Shown here: piece by piece, positions 21,480 through 31,599 of the stretch
Position numbering within the stretch: the first letter of the stretch is position 1
Layout: each line of letters begins with the position of its first letter
Source: Rhabdophis nuchalis
Lineage: Eukaryota > Chordata > Lepidosauria > Squamata > Natricidae
Reading direction: 5' to 3'
Length of the DNA: 64,000 nucleotides
NCBI GenBank assembly: GCA_039707465.1
Contig: CM077648.1
Span: 70,761,619-70,825,618, forward strand
Notes under the pieces: generated by a model
The model's input: the letters and a program-made list of their open reading frames with translations, nothing else
Told to the model about the DNA's origin: nothing
Database searches by the model: none
Position numbers and translations under genes: made by a program

Positions 21480-22230
21480 CAGCTCTGCTGTGTATTTTCC
21501 TCACTCGCTCACTCACCCCCTCTGCCTCCTTCCGCCCCTCCCACCTCACCGCCCTTGCGCCGCCTCGCCCTCCGATTCCTTCCGCCACTCCCACCTCGCC
21601 GCTGGCAATGCCCACACCACCTCGCCCTCTGGCTCCTTCTGCCCCCCCCTTGCCACTTCCACCACGCCCTCTGGATCCTTCCAGCCCTCCCACCTCGCCA
21701 ACGCCACCGGTGCCTCGCCCTCCGGCTCCTTCCACACACCCCACCTCGCCGCTGGCAATGCCCACGCCGCCAATGTCTCGCCCTCTGGCTCCTTCCACCC
21801 GTCCCACATCACCAATGCCGCTCTCCGGCTCCTTCCGGCCCTCCCACCTCGCCGACGCCTCGCCCTCTGGCTCCTTCCGCCCCTCCCACCTCGCTGCTGG
21901 CAATGCCCACACCGCCGATGTCTCCCCCTCCGGCTCCTTCCGCTCCTCCCACCTCGCCAATGCCGCCGACGCCTCCCCCTCCGGCTCTCCTTCTGGCCCT
22001 CCCACCTCACTGCTGGCAGTGCCCACGCCGCCAATGTCTCGCCCTCCGGCTCCTTCCGCCCCTCCCACCGCGCCAATGCCACCGACGCCACGCCCTCCGG
22101 CTCCTTCCGGCCCTCCCACTTCACTGACGCCACCGACGCCTCACCCTCCAGCTCCTTCTGCCTCTCCCACCTCGCCACTGGCAACGCCCACCCAGCCAAT
22201 GCCTCGCCCTCCAGCTCCCCTCCCACCTTG
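21480..22230. repeat. GC-rich pyrimidine minisatellite in the Helitron
   Basis: Irregular repeats of CTCCGGCTCCTTCCGCCCCTCCCACCTCGCC-type units of about 30-75 bp, interspersed with GCTGGCAATGCCCAC. All frames on both strands are open for long stretches because of composition. I see no gene here. Confidence 0.85.
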
Positions 22231-22259
22231 CCGCTTCCACTGTCTTCGCTCGGATCCGG

Positions 22260-22865
22260 GACGAACTGGCCTCCACTGAGATAGATCAGAGCGGACCGTC
22301 CGAGGCGGGTCTTGAGACCGTTTTATGGGACGAGTTCGACTTTGTAGCTTCCGAAGACATGGACAGGCTGCCGAGACGGCTGAATTCCACCACGTTTATT
22401 GGACCCGTGTCAAATAACTAGGCACGGGGCCTAGTTATTTGCGGGACCGTCTCCTGCCGCATACCTCCCTTCGTCCGATCCGCTCCCATAGGAAGAGCCT
22501 CCTCAGGGTACCATCTGCCGGCCAATGCCGGCTAGCGGTGCCCAGGGGGAGGGTTTTCTCAGTGGCTGGGCCATCCCTCTGGAACGACCTACCCCCCGAA
22601 CTTCGGACCATCACAGACCTTCCCCTCTTTCGTCGCTCACTTAAGACTTATTTGTTCCATCAAGCCGGCCTAGCTTAGCCAATGAGTAAATGTATTTTAG
22701 AATTTTAATTGGGATTTTTAGCACAGGCTTTTAGTTTAATTTATTCTTAATTCTTCTGTATTTATTGTTATTTATCAATTTTAATTTCCTGTGCACCGCC
22801 CTGAGTCCATTTCGATGGAGAAGGGCGGTTCTATAAATCTAAATAAATTAAATTAAATTAATTCT
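22260..22865 (+). mobile_element. CR1/L2-group LINE 3' fragment
   Basis: The frame 22439-22678 reads SHRKSLLRVPSAGQCRLAVP, RVFSVAGPSLWNDLPPELRT and LKTYLFHQAGLA. It is the same C-terminal end as the copy at 4935-6065, followed by the 3' UTR with 'ccctgagtcc' and TAAAT repeats. The first about 170 bp are of unclear origin. Confidence 0.8.
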
Positions 22866-22872
22866 GATCAAC

Positions 22873-23245
22873 ATTCCCCCCCCCCCCCCCCCCGCTGCTG
22901 CAGCCACTCTCTTCCCCCCCCCCCACCCAAGATCTATTGTTAACTTAAAGCTATTTATACTGATATAGGTATTTCATTAGATAGGTAGGTACTTAGGTAC
23001 AGGGACACATACAAAGGGAGTAGTTATTTAGGTAGGTACAGGGATATAGAGAGATAGAAATATAGTGGGTAGGTAATTACAGGAATTCAAAGACATAGAG
23101 GGAGGAATGCATTAGGTAGGTAGGTAAGTAGGTAGGTAGGTAGGTAGGTACGTACAGGGAGAGGGGGGGGAGAAATACAGTAGGTAGGTAGAGGGATATA
23201 TAGAGAGAGGAATTAATACAGTAGGTAGATAGGTAGTGTAAGAGA
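22873..23245. repeat. poly-C tract and GTAG microsatellite
   Basis: C-runs at 22877-22925, then GTAG/GATAG-type repeats with 'agggatatagagagag' interspersions. The same motif occurs, inverted, in Helitron copy 2 and in the TIR element at 37118. Confidence 0.9.
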
Positions 23246-23374
23246 GGGAGGGGAAACCGAGGCAGAGAAGGAAGTGGGTTGCTGAGGGGGTCTATGATTG
23301 GAAACTTTTTCATTAACCAAACTTGGCCACAGCAACGTGTGGCGGGTACAGCTAGTAATAATAATAATAGAGAA

Positions 23375-24625
23375 CTAGTAGACAACTTTGATTCTGTAAC
23401 GAAATTTTCCCTTGTGGTCATTGCAGCAGCACAGAATTTTGCCACTGCATGTTTTAGTCCCGGAAGAGATGGCCTACATAAAAATTGTCTACCCTCCCTG
23501 GTAAGTAAGGGGAGAATATACATTGATCTATAAACTCTGTACAGTACAATAAAATGTCTCATATCTTCGATTTCTCCTTTACCACATATACATACTCATT
23601 CCACTATTGGGGTCTTCTTATAGCTGCACTGGAAGAGTGCTGAGGGGAGGATGCTAAATCTGGTTCTGAAGAATACTATTCTATGTTTCGGGAGAGGCAT
23701 CCTATTTAGTTTTAAGTGGAACTCCATGTCTTTTATTTTATTAATAACTACTTGCTTAGCTTAATCAAAGCCTAGGGATATTAAGAATATCAGGGAGAGC
23801 CCATAAGAGCCGAGTTTGTGGTCTATCACAGGTTTCCAGGGAGAGGGGAAATTATCAGTCAACAATAACGGGGTCAGTCCCTCTAGAAATAAATGCATTT
23901 TTAGCCAATAGATAATCATCAGTTTCCAGGCTCTTATCTGAATTTGCGTTATACCTGTTTCAATCCTTAACTGATCGTTTAGTGTTCCTTTGGGAGAAGC
24001 TGAAATCGCTTGCAGGAATTTTGTTTATATGATTTCTAGTGGGCCTTCGTGAAAATTCCTGTGCCCCATATAGACTTGTTTTGGCCTCAAAAAGCTTTAA
24101 GGCAGCAGGCACTAATTGACCTCTGCCTGTGTAGAATAAATGTTGAATGGCATTTGAGGACCTATGGGCTGATTGCAACGCATAATCCAGATGAGCCTTC
24201 CATGTAGCTTGTGAGTGGAAAACCACCCTAAGGTATTTAAATGTCCTAACCTGTTGTAAATTTTGTCCTCCTATTCTCCAGGAGTATTGAATAGGTCTTT
24301 TAGCAAAAACTAAAAATTATGATTTGTCAAAATTAAGAACCAACCAATTCTGTCTGTAGTATCCTAATGTTGCGCTAATTGCTCTCTTCAGTCCAATGGG
24401 AGTTTGTGAAATAATAGCAGCATTGTCGGCATATAGGACTATCAGAATGTTACGCTGTGCTAATTTAGGAGGATGTAGATCAGGATTGTGCAAAATGGTT
24501 GATATAAAAATCAAAAAGGGAGATAGATAGAATACAACCCTGCCATTCCCCTTTTTGTACCCTTACTGGGCCGGTGAAAGTCCCTCAAGGATTACACCTC
24601 ACATTCAAAATGGAGTTAGCATACA
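23375..24625 (-). mobile_element. I-group (Ingi/Vingi-like) LINE fragment
   Basis: On the minus strand, 24514-24317 reads HPPKLAQRNILIVLYADNAA (catalytic box), and 24226-23960 reads WKAHLDYALQSAHRSSNAIQ and LVPAALKLFEAKTSLYGAQ. Then EIEDMRHFI and VAKFCAAAMTTRENF mark the C-terminus near 23400-23570. It is the same family as the element at 49697-56985. The exact clade name is uncertain. Confidence 0.7.
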
Positions 24626-25080
24626 TTCACCATTCACTGACCTAGGAAGTATCCCTAAGGTGCCAAGCCATGTGATGCTCTGCCTGCCCCCCAGCTCCTG
24701 TGGCTTGGCACATTCGGGATACTCCCTAGGCTGCTGGAAGACTGCCCATAACCATAGAACACACTCCTAGAGCGGCTGCTCCTAGAAGAATCGGAAGCCG
24801 AGTTCTGGACTTTGGAAGCCGGAGAAGTTTTACTTGGAGCTTGGCGGCAGCGATGCCCTAATCCTGCAAGGAGAGCTGGCCAAGGGCATGGTGAGGCTGA
24901 GAGGTGTGGAAGCTGGGGGCAGAGCAGGCGCTCGAGCAACCCCCCTCTCCAGCCAGGCAGAGCTCCATGCATTGACCTAGGGGGTATCCTGAATGTGCCA
25001 AGCCGCAGGAGCTGGGGGGCGGGCACAGCGCCACATGGCTTGGCGCCTTAGGGATACTCCCTAGATCAGTGAATGGTGAA
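24626..25080. mobile_element. Foldback element made of nested palindromes
   Basis: The ends TTCACCATTCACTG and CAGTGAATGGTGAA are inverted repeats that continue inward for about 100 bp. Each arm is also a palindrome (CCTAGG...GTATCCC...GCCAAGCCA answered by TGGCTTGGC...GGGATACTCCCTAGG). No coding capacity is seen. The superfamily is not identified. Confidence 0.75.
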
Positions 25081-25085
25081 TTCAC

Positions 25086-25343
25086 TTCCCTAAAAATAAG
25101 ACCTCCCCAGATAATAAGCCCAATCGGGCTTTTGGGTGCATGTGCTAAAATAAGCTCTTCACTGAAATTAAGCCCTTTCTGAAAATAGTGCACCACAGCA
25201 GCAGGAATGAGGTGACCATGCTCGCTGCTTCCTGCACCTCCAAAATAATAAGACTTCCTTGAAAATAGGGCCAAGTGCTTATTTGGGGGGGGGGGGGGTA
25301 TCAAAAGAAAATAAGACCCTGTCTTATTTTTGGGGAAACACGG
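25086..25343. mobile_element. Short TIR element (MITE), one end decayed
   Basis: The right end reads CTTATTTTTGGGGAAACACGG followed by TA. The left part contains the complementary AAAATAAGACC words. It looks like a non-autonomous TA-flanked DNA transposon. A G-run lies at 25284-25298. Confidence 0.5.
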
Positions 25344-26164
25344 TAGATAAACCATTGTTTGAAAGACGAAGCCTCTGTGTATTGTATTTTGCTCCTGGGT
25401 TGTCTCAAATCGATAGTCACACTGTGTACATTCTGACACTTTGCTTAACAACCAATTTGCCAATCCTAATTGTGGTGCTAAACAACTATCTGTATTGGAG
25501 ACAAAATATTTCTAAATGACATTTTCAGTATTCAGAAGTGAAAGTTATTTTCCTACCCCTTCTTATAATTCTCATATCTCAAAAATCTGCCCTCTTGAAT
25601 TAAAAGATTCACTTGAACAAAATTCAATTAAAGGAACAAAATTCTTTCTCAGCTCCCATCCTAGCCACAAACTATTATTAACAAGCAATGATCAAGCCAT
25701 AAAACTAGAATTTAGAAAAATAAAAATCAATGTAAACAGCATAATTTATAAGTCATTCTACTTCCATTGTCAAAAAAGACATTTTAAAAAATCTACTTAC
25801 TTCTGTGCTTCTTTCAACTATGCTTTAATCCCAATCCAACTAGTTCCTGCATATTAAAAAAAAATGTTAGAAAAAAGGCCAGTAATTAAAACTTCCAAAT
25901 GAATAATGAAATAAAATTTACTGGGATAAACACAAAGATGCAAGGAACCTTGTGCTGCACCCAAATCAGCCATACTTTTCAGTCAAGAGTTCAATATCTT
26001 TTTCAACTGATTTGTGGAGAATACTCCATAGCTTTCTATTCCACCCATTCATTTCCCATGCAAACAATTATAGTGTATAAACACAGCTACTTAGCATGTT
26101 TAAAAAGTGGATTATTTTGCTAAAGCTCAAAATTTAACCACCTCCCTACAGTAATCAAACTCTG
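25344..26164. other. No recognised feature
   Basis: AT-rich unique-looking sequence. A 113-codon frame at 25516-25857 has no recognisable family features and I do not call it. Confidence 0.5.
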
Positions 26165-26420
26165 ATGCAATCTATTCATACAATCCAAAAACGCTTTTGT
26201 AGCTTGTGACTTCCTGCCAGATTCCCCATTGACTTTGCTTGTTGGAAGCCAGCAGCGAAGGTTGCAAATGGTGATTGTGAGACATTGTGATCATTGTAAA
26301 TGTATGTTGGTCTTGAGGCAACCAAATCACATGACCAGAAGGATGCTGCAATTTCAAGGACCAATCATAAATCTCCTTTTTTAGTGCTATTGTAACTTCT
26401 GGGTAAGTGAAAATACTTGT
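26165..26420. repeat. Old copy of a dispersed squamate repeat
   Basis: Phrases such as CCCCATTGACTTTGCTTGTT, ATGACCAGAAGGATGCTGCA and TTTTTTAGTGCTATTGTAAC match a common interspersed squamate repeat that I recall. Other parts of the same repeat are seen at about 40605-40720 and 54205-54330. Confidence 0.5.
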
Positions 26421-26764
26421 AATAAAGACAGGCTTTGTATCACTTCAGTGATGACTGGCTGTGCTATGAAAATGTAAATAGTCATCATGGAAATGTTGCC
26501 CTTGATTCAAATACACAGAAAACAGTGAACTGTGGATACTTACGGTACATCTAAATTTGTTTGTGCATCTGATTTTACCTTTGATTCTTGATGTATGTAG
26601 CTTCTTTAGTAGTATAGGACCAGAAAAATGGTGAGAAGTAAAGAATTAGAATTTGTACTCCTCTTTTCATGTTCCCATTATACTTTAATTCTTAAATCAA
26701 AATACTGAAATTAAAAATACTGTTTTAAAAGAGTCTTGCAACAACAATGAAAAATAATAAAACA

Positions 26765-26960
26765 CAAACTGTAATGCAGCGGTTAAAGTGTTGGATTTGG
26801 GAGAACCATTCAAGTCCATCTTTAACTATGACAGCTCCCTGGATGACTTTGGGACAGACATAATCTCACAGCCAATGTACTCAGAGTACTCACAAATTGA
26901 AGGAGCACAGAATTTATGTCTATTACTTTAGCTTCTGAAAAAGAATTACGGATAGAAATC
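26765..26960 (+). mobile_element. tRNA-derived SINE, decayed
   Basis: AGCGGTTAAAGTGTTGGATT resembles a tRNA A-box region. It is followed by CCTGGATGACTTTGGGACAG and AATCTCACAGCC, as in squamate tRNA-SINE bodies. Confidence 0.55.
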
Positions 26961-27399
26961 TAGTACTATAACTAAAATGTAATTTTAAAAAAAGGTTTTA
27001 CCTGCTTAATAGCATGTGGTAGGATGTGGAAATAGCAGTTAGGAATAATCTATTTATTGGCTGCTGGAATTAGACACCGTTCCTTGAGAGAAAAAAATCT
27101 CAAAGTGAGCACCGCATTGCTTAGTCAATGAGTAATGAGTTAGCTTTATCCACTTTTAGGGGGGAGCTTATTATTGCACCACGAGGTTTGGAGTACCATA
27201 CTAAATTTCCTCATTAGCGAAGAAAATATACAGTACTACGGGTGAAAAGAAACACACACGGCAGAAACTTACATTACAGGGAACTAGCCTACATGCTTGA
27301 ATCGCTAATTCTCAACAAGGAAAGTTGCGCGAAGCAGCTTTCTTGAAGTTTTATCCAAAGCCTGATGAAGGGGAAAAGTGGGGCAGAACTCCAAATCCT

Positions 27400-28120
27400 A
27401 AACAGAGCTCCACGTGAAAGCCAATCCGACTGAGCGAGCCGACACCCCTTTCAAAAGAACGAGCCTAGGCCAACCTCTTCCGGACCAACACGGCTCTTAC
27501 CCCTCTAGTCCATCCACAGGGCGCTCTAACAAAGCACGAGGAAGCCCATGCATAAGCGGGAAAAGAAGCCTCCGGAGGTCACGCTGAGCGGACGTCACAG
27601 CCCGTCGCTCGAGACAGGAAAGCAGAAATAAGATTTCCACGAATGCCAGGGCCGCTAACCATTCGCGTACAATTAGGCCGGTCCGAAGCCCAAGCAAGTC
27701 ACCCGCCGCAAATCATAGTGTCGGATGCACAGCCGTGTGACCCGGGGCTTCCGGCGCGCCGGTTACGTCACCGTTAAAGCGACAGCACCTTCTTTTTTCT
27801 CCCGAGTCCCGCCCCCAGTTAGAGGCACAAGCACCGCCGGGCAAGTGGTGGTCGTCTTTGCTGGCGCTGCTGTAGCAGTGGATAGCAGGACGGCTAAGCC
27901 TCACCGATGCAAACTTCCTTCCCCTACGCGTATAAATGAGGAGGGCGCTCTGCTTCCTCCACCTGCGCTTTCCCGAAAGCTTCCCCCCATTGCGCGCGTC
28001 ATTAGCAGAGCGTCGAGCGGAGGCTGCTAAGAGGCGGCTGTTTTGGTGGAGACACGGCGGAATAAAGGAAGGGAGAGCGATGGTCCACTTCGGCCCGACT
28101 GAGTGACGTGAAGGGCACGG
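27400..28120. promoter_or_regulatory. CpG-rich promoter candidate for ZCRB1
   Basis: It is the densest non-repeat GC/CpG stretch upstream of the gene, with many CG dinucleotides and no recognisable transposon. A TATA-like TATAAAT sits at 27931-27937, and a CCAAT-containing GCCAATC at about 27419. It lies 5.4 kb upstream of the coding start, so at least one non-coding first exon would be needed, which I could not delimit (GGTCAGTG near 28118 is one possible donor). In mammals ZCRB1 and PPHLN1 are head-to-head, so the promoter could also serve a minus-strand PPHLN1 (inference). Confidence 0.6.
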
Positions 28121-28779
28121 TCAGTGCCTCAGTTGTTTTTCATTCTTGTCACATGGCCTCATCCTATCGGAAAATAAGTGGACGGGTTCCTTTAGAGTAG
28201 ACTAACTTCTGGGTCAACGAGTGCTTTCCAATTTTGTTAAGGACCATACGTTGCCTCTAGTTGCTGTTTAACGGCCATCTGTATTCTTTTTATTACTGAT
28301 TAGAAGAAATAAGGTATCTCCAAAAGAATTAAGGATGATTCAAAGTCTGCAGTTCTGTGCATTCATTTCTCGAGCTACTTTTCAGGTTGCACGAGTTTTT
28401 TTGTGCCCTCTCTTTTTCCCCTTCAAAATAATAGATAAGTTATTGGAACATTTAAAATCCTTTGATAAGTAGTATTGGATTTGGGTATGTATACCTTTCC
28501 TAACAGTATAATTTTCCAAATGAACTAGGAATAAAGGGAGGATAGCATGGAGGCACCTGCAGGATAAAAGTGTGACAATGCAGTTTCTTCCTCTTTCATG
28601 CAAGGGTGAGATGTTGCAACACATGTACAAAAGAGCTGGGGCCAATGATGGGATTGAGCCAATTCACACTGGTTTGGTAGAACTGATAGCTAATTTTTTT
28701 GTTGAGTTTGGCAAATCAGTTAGACGTGTTCTGGAAAATCTATGTTTTCTGGAACATGTCCTGTTTTTGTTTAACTTCT
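28121..28779. other. No recognised feature (putative first intron)
   Basis: Unique-looking AT-rich sequence between the CpG-rich region and the palindromic repeat. No coding signal. Confidence 0.45.
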
Positions 28780-29720
28780 TTCCAGGTGGGGAAAGAAAGA
28801 AAGAAAACCCTCCCCAAAGGTCCAAGAGAAGAGCTTCAATCACATCATTAGGGTGGAAACTGTTTTACTTTACAGCAGGTGGCGGGGACAGAGTGGGACC
28901 CAAAATGCCCAAAGCATCAGCAGAACGTCAGAGGGTCAGGGAGGGTGCTGAAATGAGCATTCATCCTGCTTGCAGCACGCATGCCAGCTGCCCCTTCCCG
29001 GCCAGAGGTGGAATGCCACCGCATTTAACTTCCCTCCGGTGGGCCTGGGCAACTGCTAGAAAGGGACGGGCCCATTTCAGTGCATGGCGCCCAGATGTTC
29101 TTGATTGCCCCAAGCATTTCTTTGCCTACTTAATTTCCAGATCTGTTGCGTTTTTCCATCACATTTCTTGCTATCGTGTGCTGGAAAAGAAAACTTTGTG
29201 GGACTGAAAAAAGGTTCAATCAATTCCAATTTCTCATTAAAAAAAATCTCACAAATTTAGAATTGGTTGAACTTTTTTTTTTAGTCTTGTTTCCCTGCAT
29301 ATCCAGGAAAAAATTACGGAGAAATGTGATACACCTGGAAATCAGGTAGGCAAAAAAAAGGCTTGGAGGAAGTGATAGCATCTGGGCGGTGGTGGGTGGG
29401 GCAAGCTCTGTGGCACGGCACGGTGCTGCAATGGAGAAATAGGCAATGCAGCAGGCAACACAAGGGAAGGAGGAGGCCACTTTCCCTCTTTCTTCTTTCT
29501 GTTCCTCCTTCCCTTGGGCCAGCTGCTCTATTTCCCTTTTCTCCATTGCAGCGTTGCACCCAGGATCCACTTTGATAGTGGGTGGTGGTGGTAATTTAAC
29601 AACCAATTCATCCAGGGTCAGGTTGGCCATCATGGAAGGCGTAGCTCATCCCGCATGTGCAGCAGAGCTTTACCCACATCAAAACCTTCCCTGCCAATGT
29701 TCATGTGATTAAATATATTT
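28780..29720. repeat. Palindrome-rich repeat of unknown class
   Basis: One hairpin joins GTGCTGCAATGGAGAAA (29427) to its complement TTTTCTCCATTGCAGCGTTGCAC (ending about 29560). A wider inverted pair joins TTTGCCTACTTAATTTCCAG (29130) to CTGGAAATCAGGTAGGCAAA (29335). It is probably a foldback element. Confidence 0.55.
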
Positions 29721-29965
29721 CAGAATTACAAAACTCTTCATTTTGTCTGAGGTTTGAAAATGCAGGAGTTCCCAAATAAAAACATTCTGTTTATCTTCAT
29801 TTCTGTTTTGTCAACCTAGCAAGCAAAAATAGATTAATAATTTTCAAAACAATGGACAAGCTCATTTATTTCAAACGCCTAATACATTCATCAAAAAAAA
29901 GATGATTGTTTAATCAAGGTCAAGAAATAAATTTTAATTCCCTTATACACACAGATAAACTTCTT
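29721..29965. other. No recognised feature
   Basis: AT-rich and non-coding. Confidence 0.4.
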
Positions 29966-30300
29966 CATTGTCTTTTTCTTCATCATCTTGCCTCCTCCTG
30001 CTCACAGATAATGTGACCACCAAATCCCACATGAACCGCCAGGGGGGCACATACTCCAAGGCCGTTACACAGGAGGCAGAGAAGCTAGGTCTGTGGGCAG
30101 AGACTCATCTCCTATCCATCCATGCAGAACGCATCTCAGAAACAACCAACACTCAGGCGGACTGGCTCAGCAAGCCCACCAGATGGAATTGTGGCTTCAC
30201 CCAGATCTCTTTCAACAGCTATCCGACAGATTCAGCCACCCATGAGTAGACCTGTTCACTCAACTGGAGAATGCTGATCTGGCGGCCAGTAACTTCTGTA
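29966..30300 (+). pseudogene. DIRS RNase H fragment
   Basis: It translates as DNVTTKSHMNRQGGTYSKAV, ERISETTNTQADWLSKPT and VDLFTQLENADL. This aligns by eye with the RNase H-to-methyltransferase junction of the DIRS at 14521-15615, but it is more diverged and has no ends. A small remnant. Confidence 0.8.
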
Positions 30301-31589
30301 ACACTTGCCTCACTAACGGGTGTGTTGGTGTAAATAAGTACAGTATGTCGTCCAAGTACAAAAGAACCACCCGGTATAAATGCTCATGCAGGACATCATT
30401 AACCAACTGCATGATCACAGATGGTGCGCCTTGCAACCCAAACAGCATTACCTGGAACTGGTAGCTTTCCAGGGGACAATTGAAAGTTGTTTTCCATTCG
30501 TCCCCTGGTTAGATACACACCTGGTAGTAGGCCTCCCACAGGTCAAGCTTTGTAAAAATGCGGCCCTTCGCCAATGTGGCCATTAAGTCCTTTATCACTG
30601 GTAGAGAGTAGAGATGTTCCACATACATCCCATTCAGACCCTGGAAATCAACACACAGATATAACACACATTCCCAATCATTTTTCTCCTGAAAGAGGAC
30701 TAGAGCGGCCATTCTTGACCTGCTAGGTTTGATGAATCCCCTGGCCAGGTTTTTATCGATATATCGACGTAACTTTTCAAGCTCTTTCAGAGTCACCAAG
30801 TACATATGAGATTTTGGCAGTTTAGCCCCAGGTATCAACTCAATTGCACAATCAGTAGGCCTATGTGGTGGCAAGACCTCGCATTCTTTTTCATTGAAGA
30901 TGTCTGCCAAATCCTGGTATATACTCGGATACTCCAGGTCTGGAGGGGTGTTCCCCAAATGAGCCTCCTTTCCGCCTTTTTGGCAGAGGGTTCAAACCTA
31001 GCTCCATCCGTAACTTCCTGAAACCACCCTCCTACCAAATGTTAGGTTCTCATTTGTCCAGCCAGGCCAATTCTAAAATGACAGGTTCAATCATCTTTTC
31101 AACTACAATAAAGCGTATACTTTCTCAATGGGCCCCTATCTCTAATTTTACTGGTTCGGTGAAGTGAGCATCCCCACCCCAGCATCGAGCCATCAATTTG
31201 TTCAATTTAATAGGTTGGTGTATCCTCACCACCCTGATCCCAAATTTGTCAACCACAGCTTGACGTACTAGACATCTGGTACATCCTGAATCAACTAGTG
31301 CCTCATACTGCCCAGCCTTGGAGATATGGGGATTTCGGATGGTCCCCGGGATCACAAAAGGATGGATGGGAGTGCTCACCATTGGATCCTCCTGATCCTC
31401 ACCATCACTATCACAAGATGCCACTGGCAATCGGGCCATTCTGGGTGACACTTTGGTTGGTGTCTGATCGTCTGTTTGCTGCACCTGGTCTGCCCCTCTT
31501 GACCGCTCTAAAGTTGGACAGTGCCTTTGTCTTTTCCTCCAGTAAATGGTGATTTTGGTCCCGGTGTATGGAGTGCTGGAGCTGGACAC
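30260..31589 (-). pseudogene. gypsy Pol: protease and reverse transcriptase
   Basis: The protease motif LVDSGCTRCLV (D-S-G) lies in 31589-31125. The RT in 30958-30509 has EKECEVLPPHRPTDCAIELI, IDKNLARGFIKPSRSRMAAL and IFTKLDLWEAYYQV. It continues in another frame (30448-30260) with FGLQGAPSVIMQLVNDVLHE and YLDDILYLF. The catalytic YLDD survives, but frameshifts break the frame. Confidence 0.85.
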
Positions 31590-31599
31590 TCTGCCACTC

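Larger units (their letters stand above)
21302..23355 (+). mobile_element. Helitron (non-autonomous), copy 1
   Basis: It begins TCTATATAAATAAAAATG and ends with a CCACA-GCAACG-TGTGG hairpin, then CGGGTACAGCTAG. The host bases are A on the left and T on the right, which are Helitron rules. No Rep/helicase gene is present. It carries a GC-rich minisatellite, an L2 tail, and poly-C and GTAG microsatellites. It inserted into the TAA repeat at the end of the R4-like LINE. Confidence 0.9.
1..23370 (+). mobile_element. R4/Dong-like LINE split into five pieces
   Basis: A single site-selective type non-LTR retrotransposon accounts for collinear coding pieces at 1-854, 3350-3603, 8505-8704, 10679-11868 and 20351-21300. 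In order they give the N-terminal region, a coiled linker, the start of the reverse transcriptase (RT), the rest of the RT, and a CCHC knuckle plus restriction-like endonuclease. Each gap is a separate younger element, most with a target-site duplication. The 3' end reads into TAA repeats, interrupted by a Helitron; the silkworm Dong element is known to insert in TAA repeats. The 5' end lies before the window. Several stops and frameshifts make it dead. Confidence 0.85.

Noticed and set aside
21397..22284. Overlapping 226-283 codon frames on both strands
   Set aside because: They come from the GC-rich minisatellite in the Helitron. They are low-complexity and open in several frames at once.
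22980..23245. CRISPR-like repeats
   Set aside because: The GTAG units are an ordinary microsatellite with no spacers, and this is vertebrate DNA.
25516..25857. 113-codon frame
   Set aside because: No recognisable family, AT-rich, and no splice or promoter context.
27497..27697. 66-codon minus-strand frame as PPHLN1 first exon
   Set aside because: The sequence does not resemble the periphilin N-terminus. It is probably chance in GC-rich DNA.
28572..29207. 211-codon frame near the ZCRB1 promoter
   Set aside because: It lies in the palindrome-rich repeat, has no domain features, and does not fit ZCRB1 or PPHLN1.
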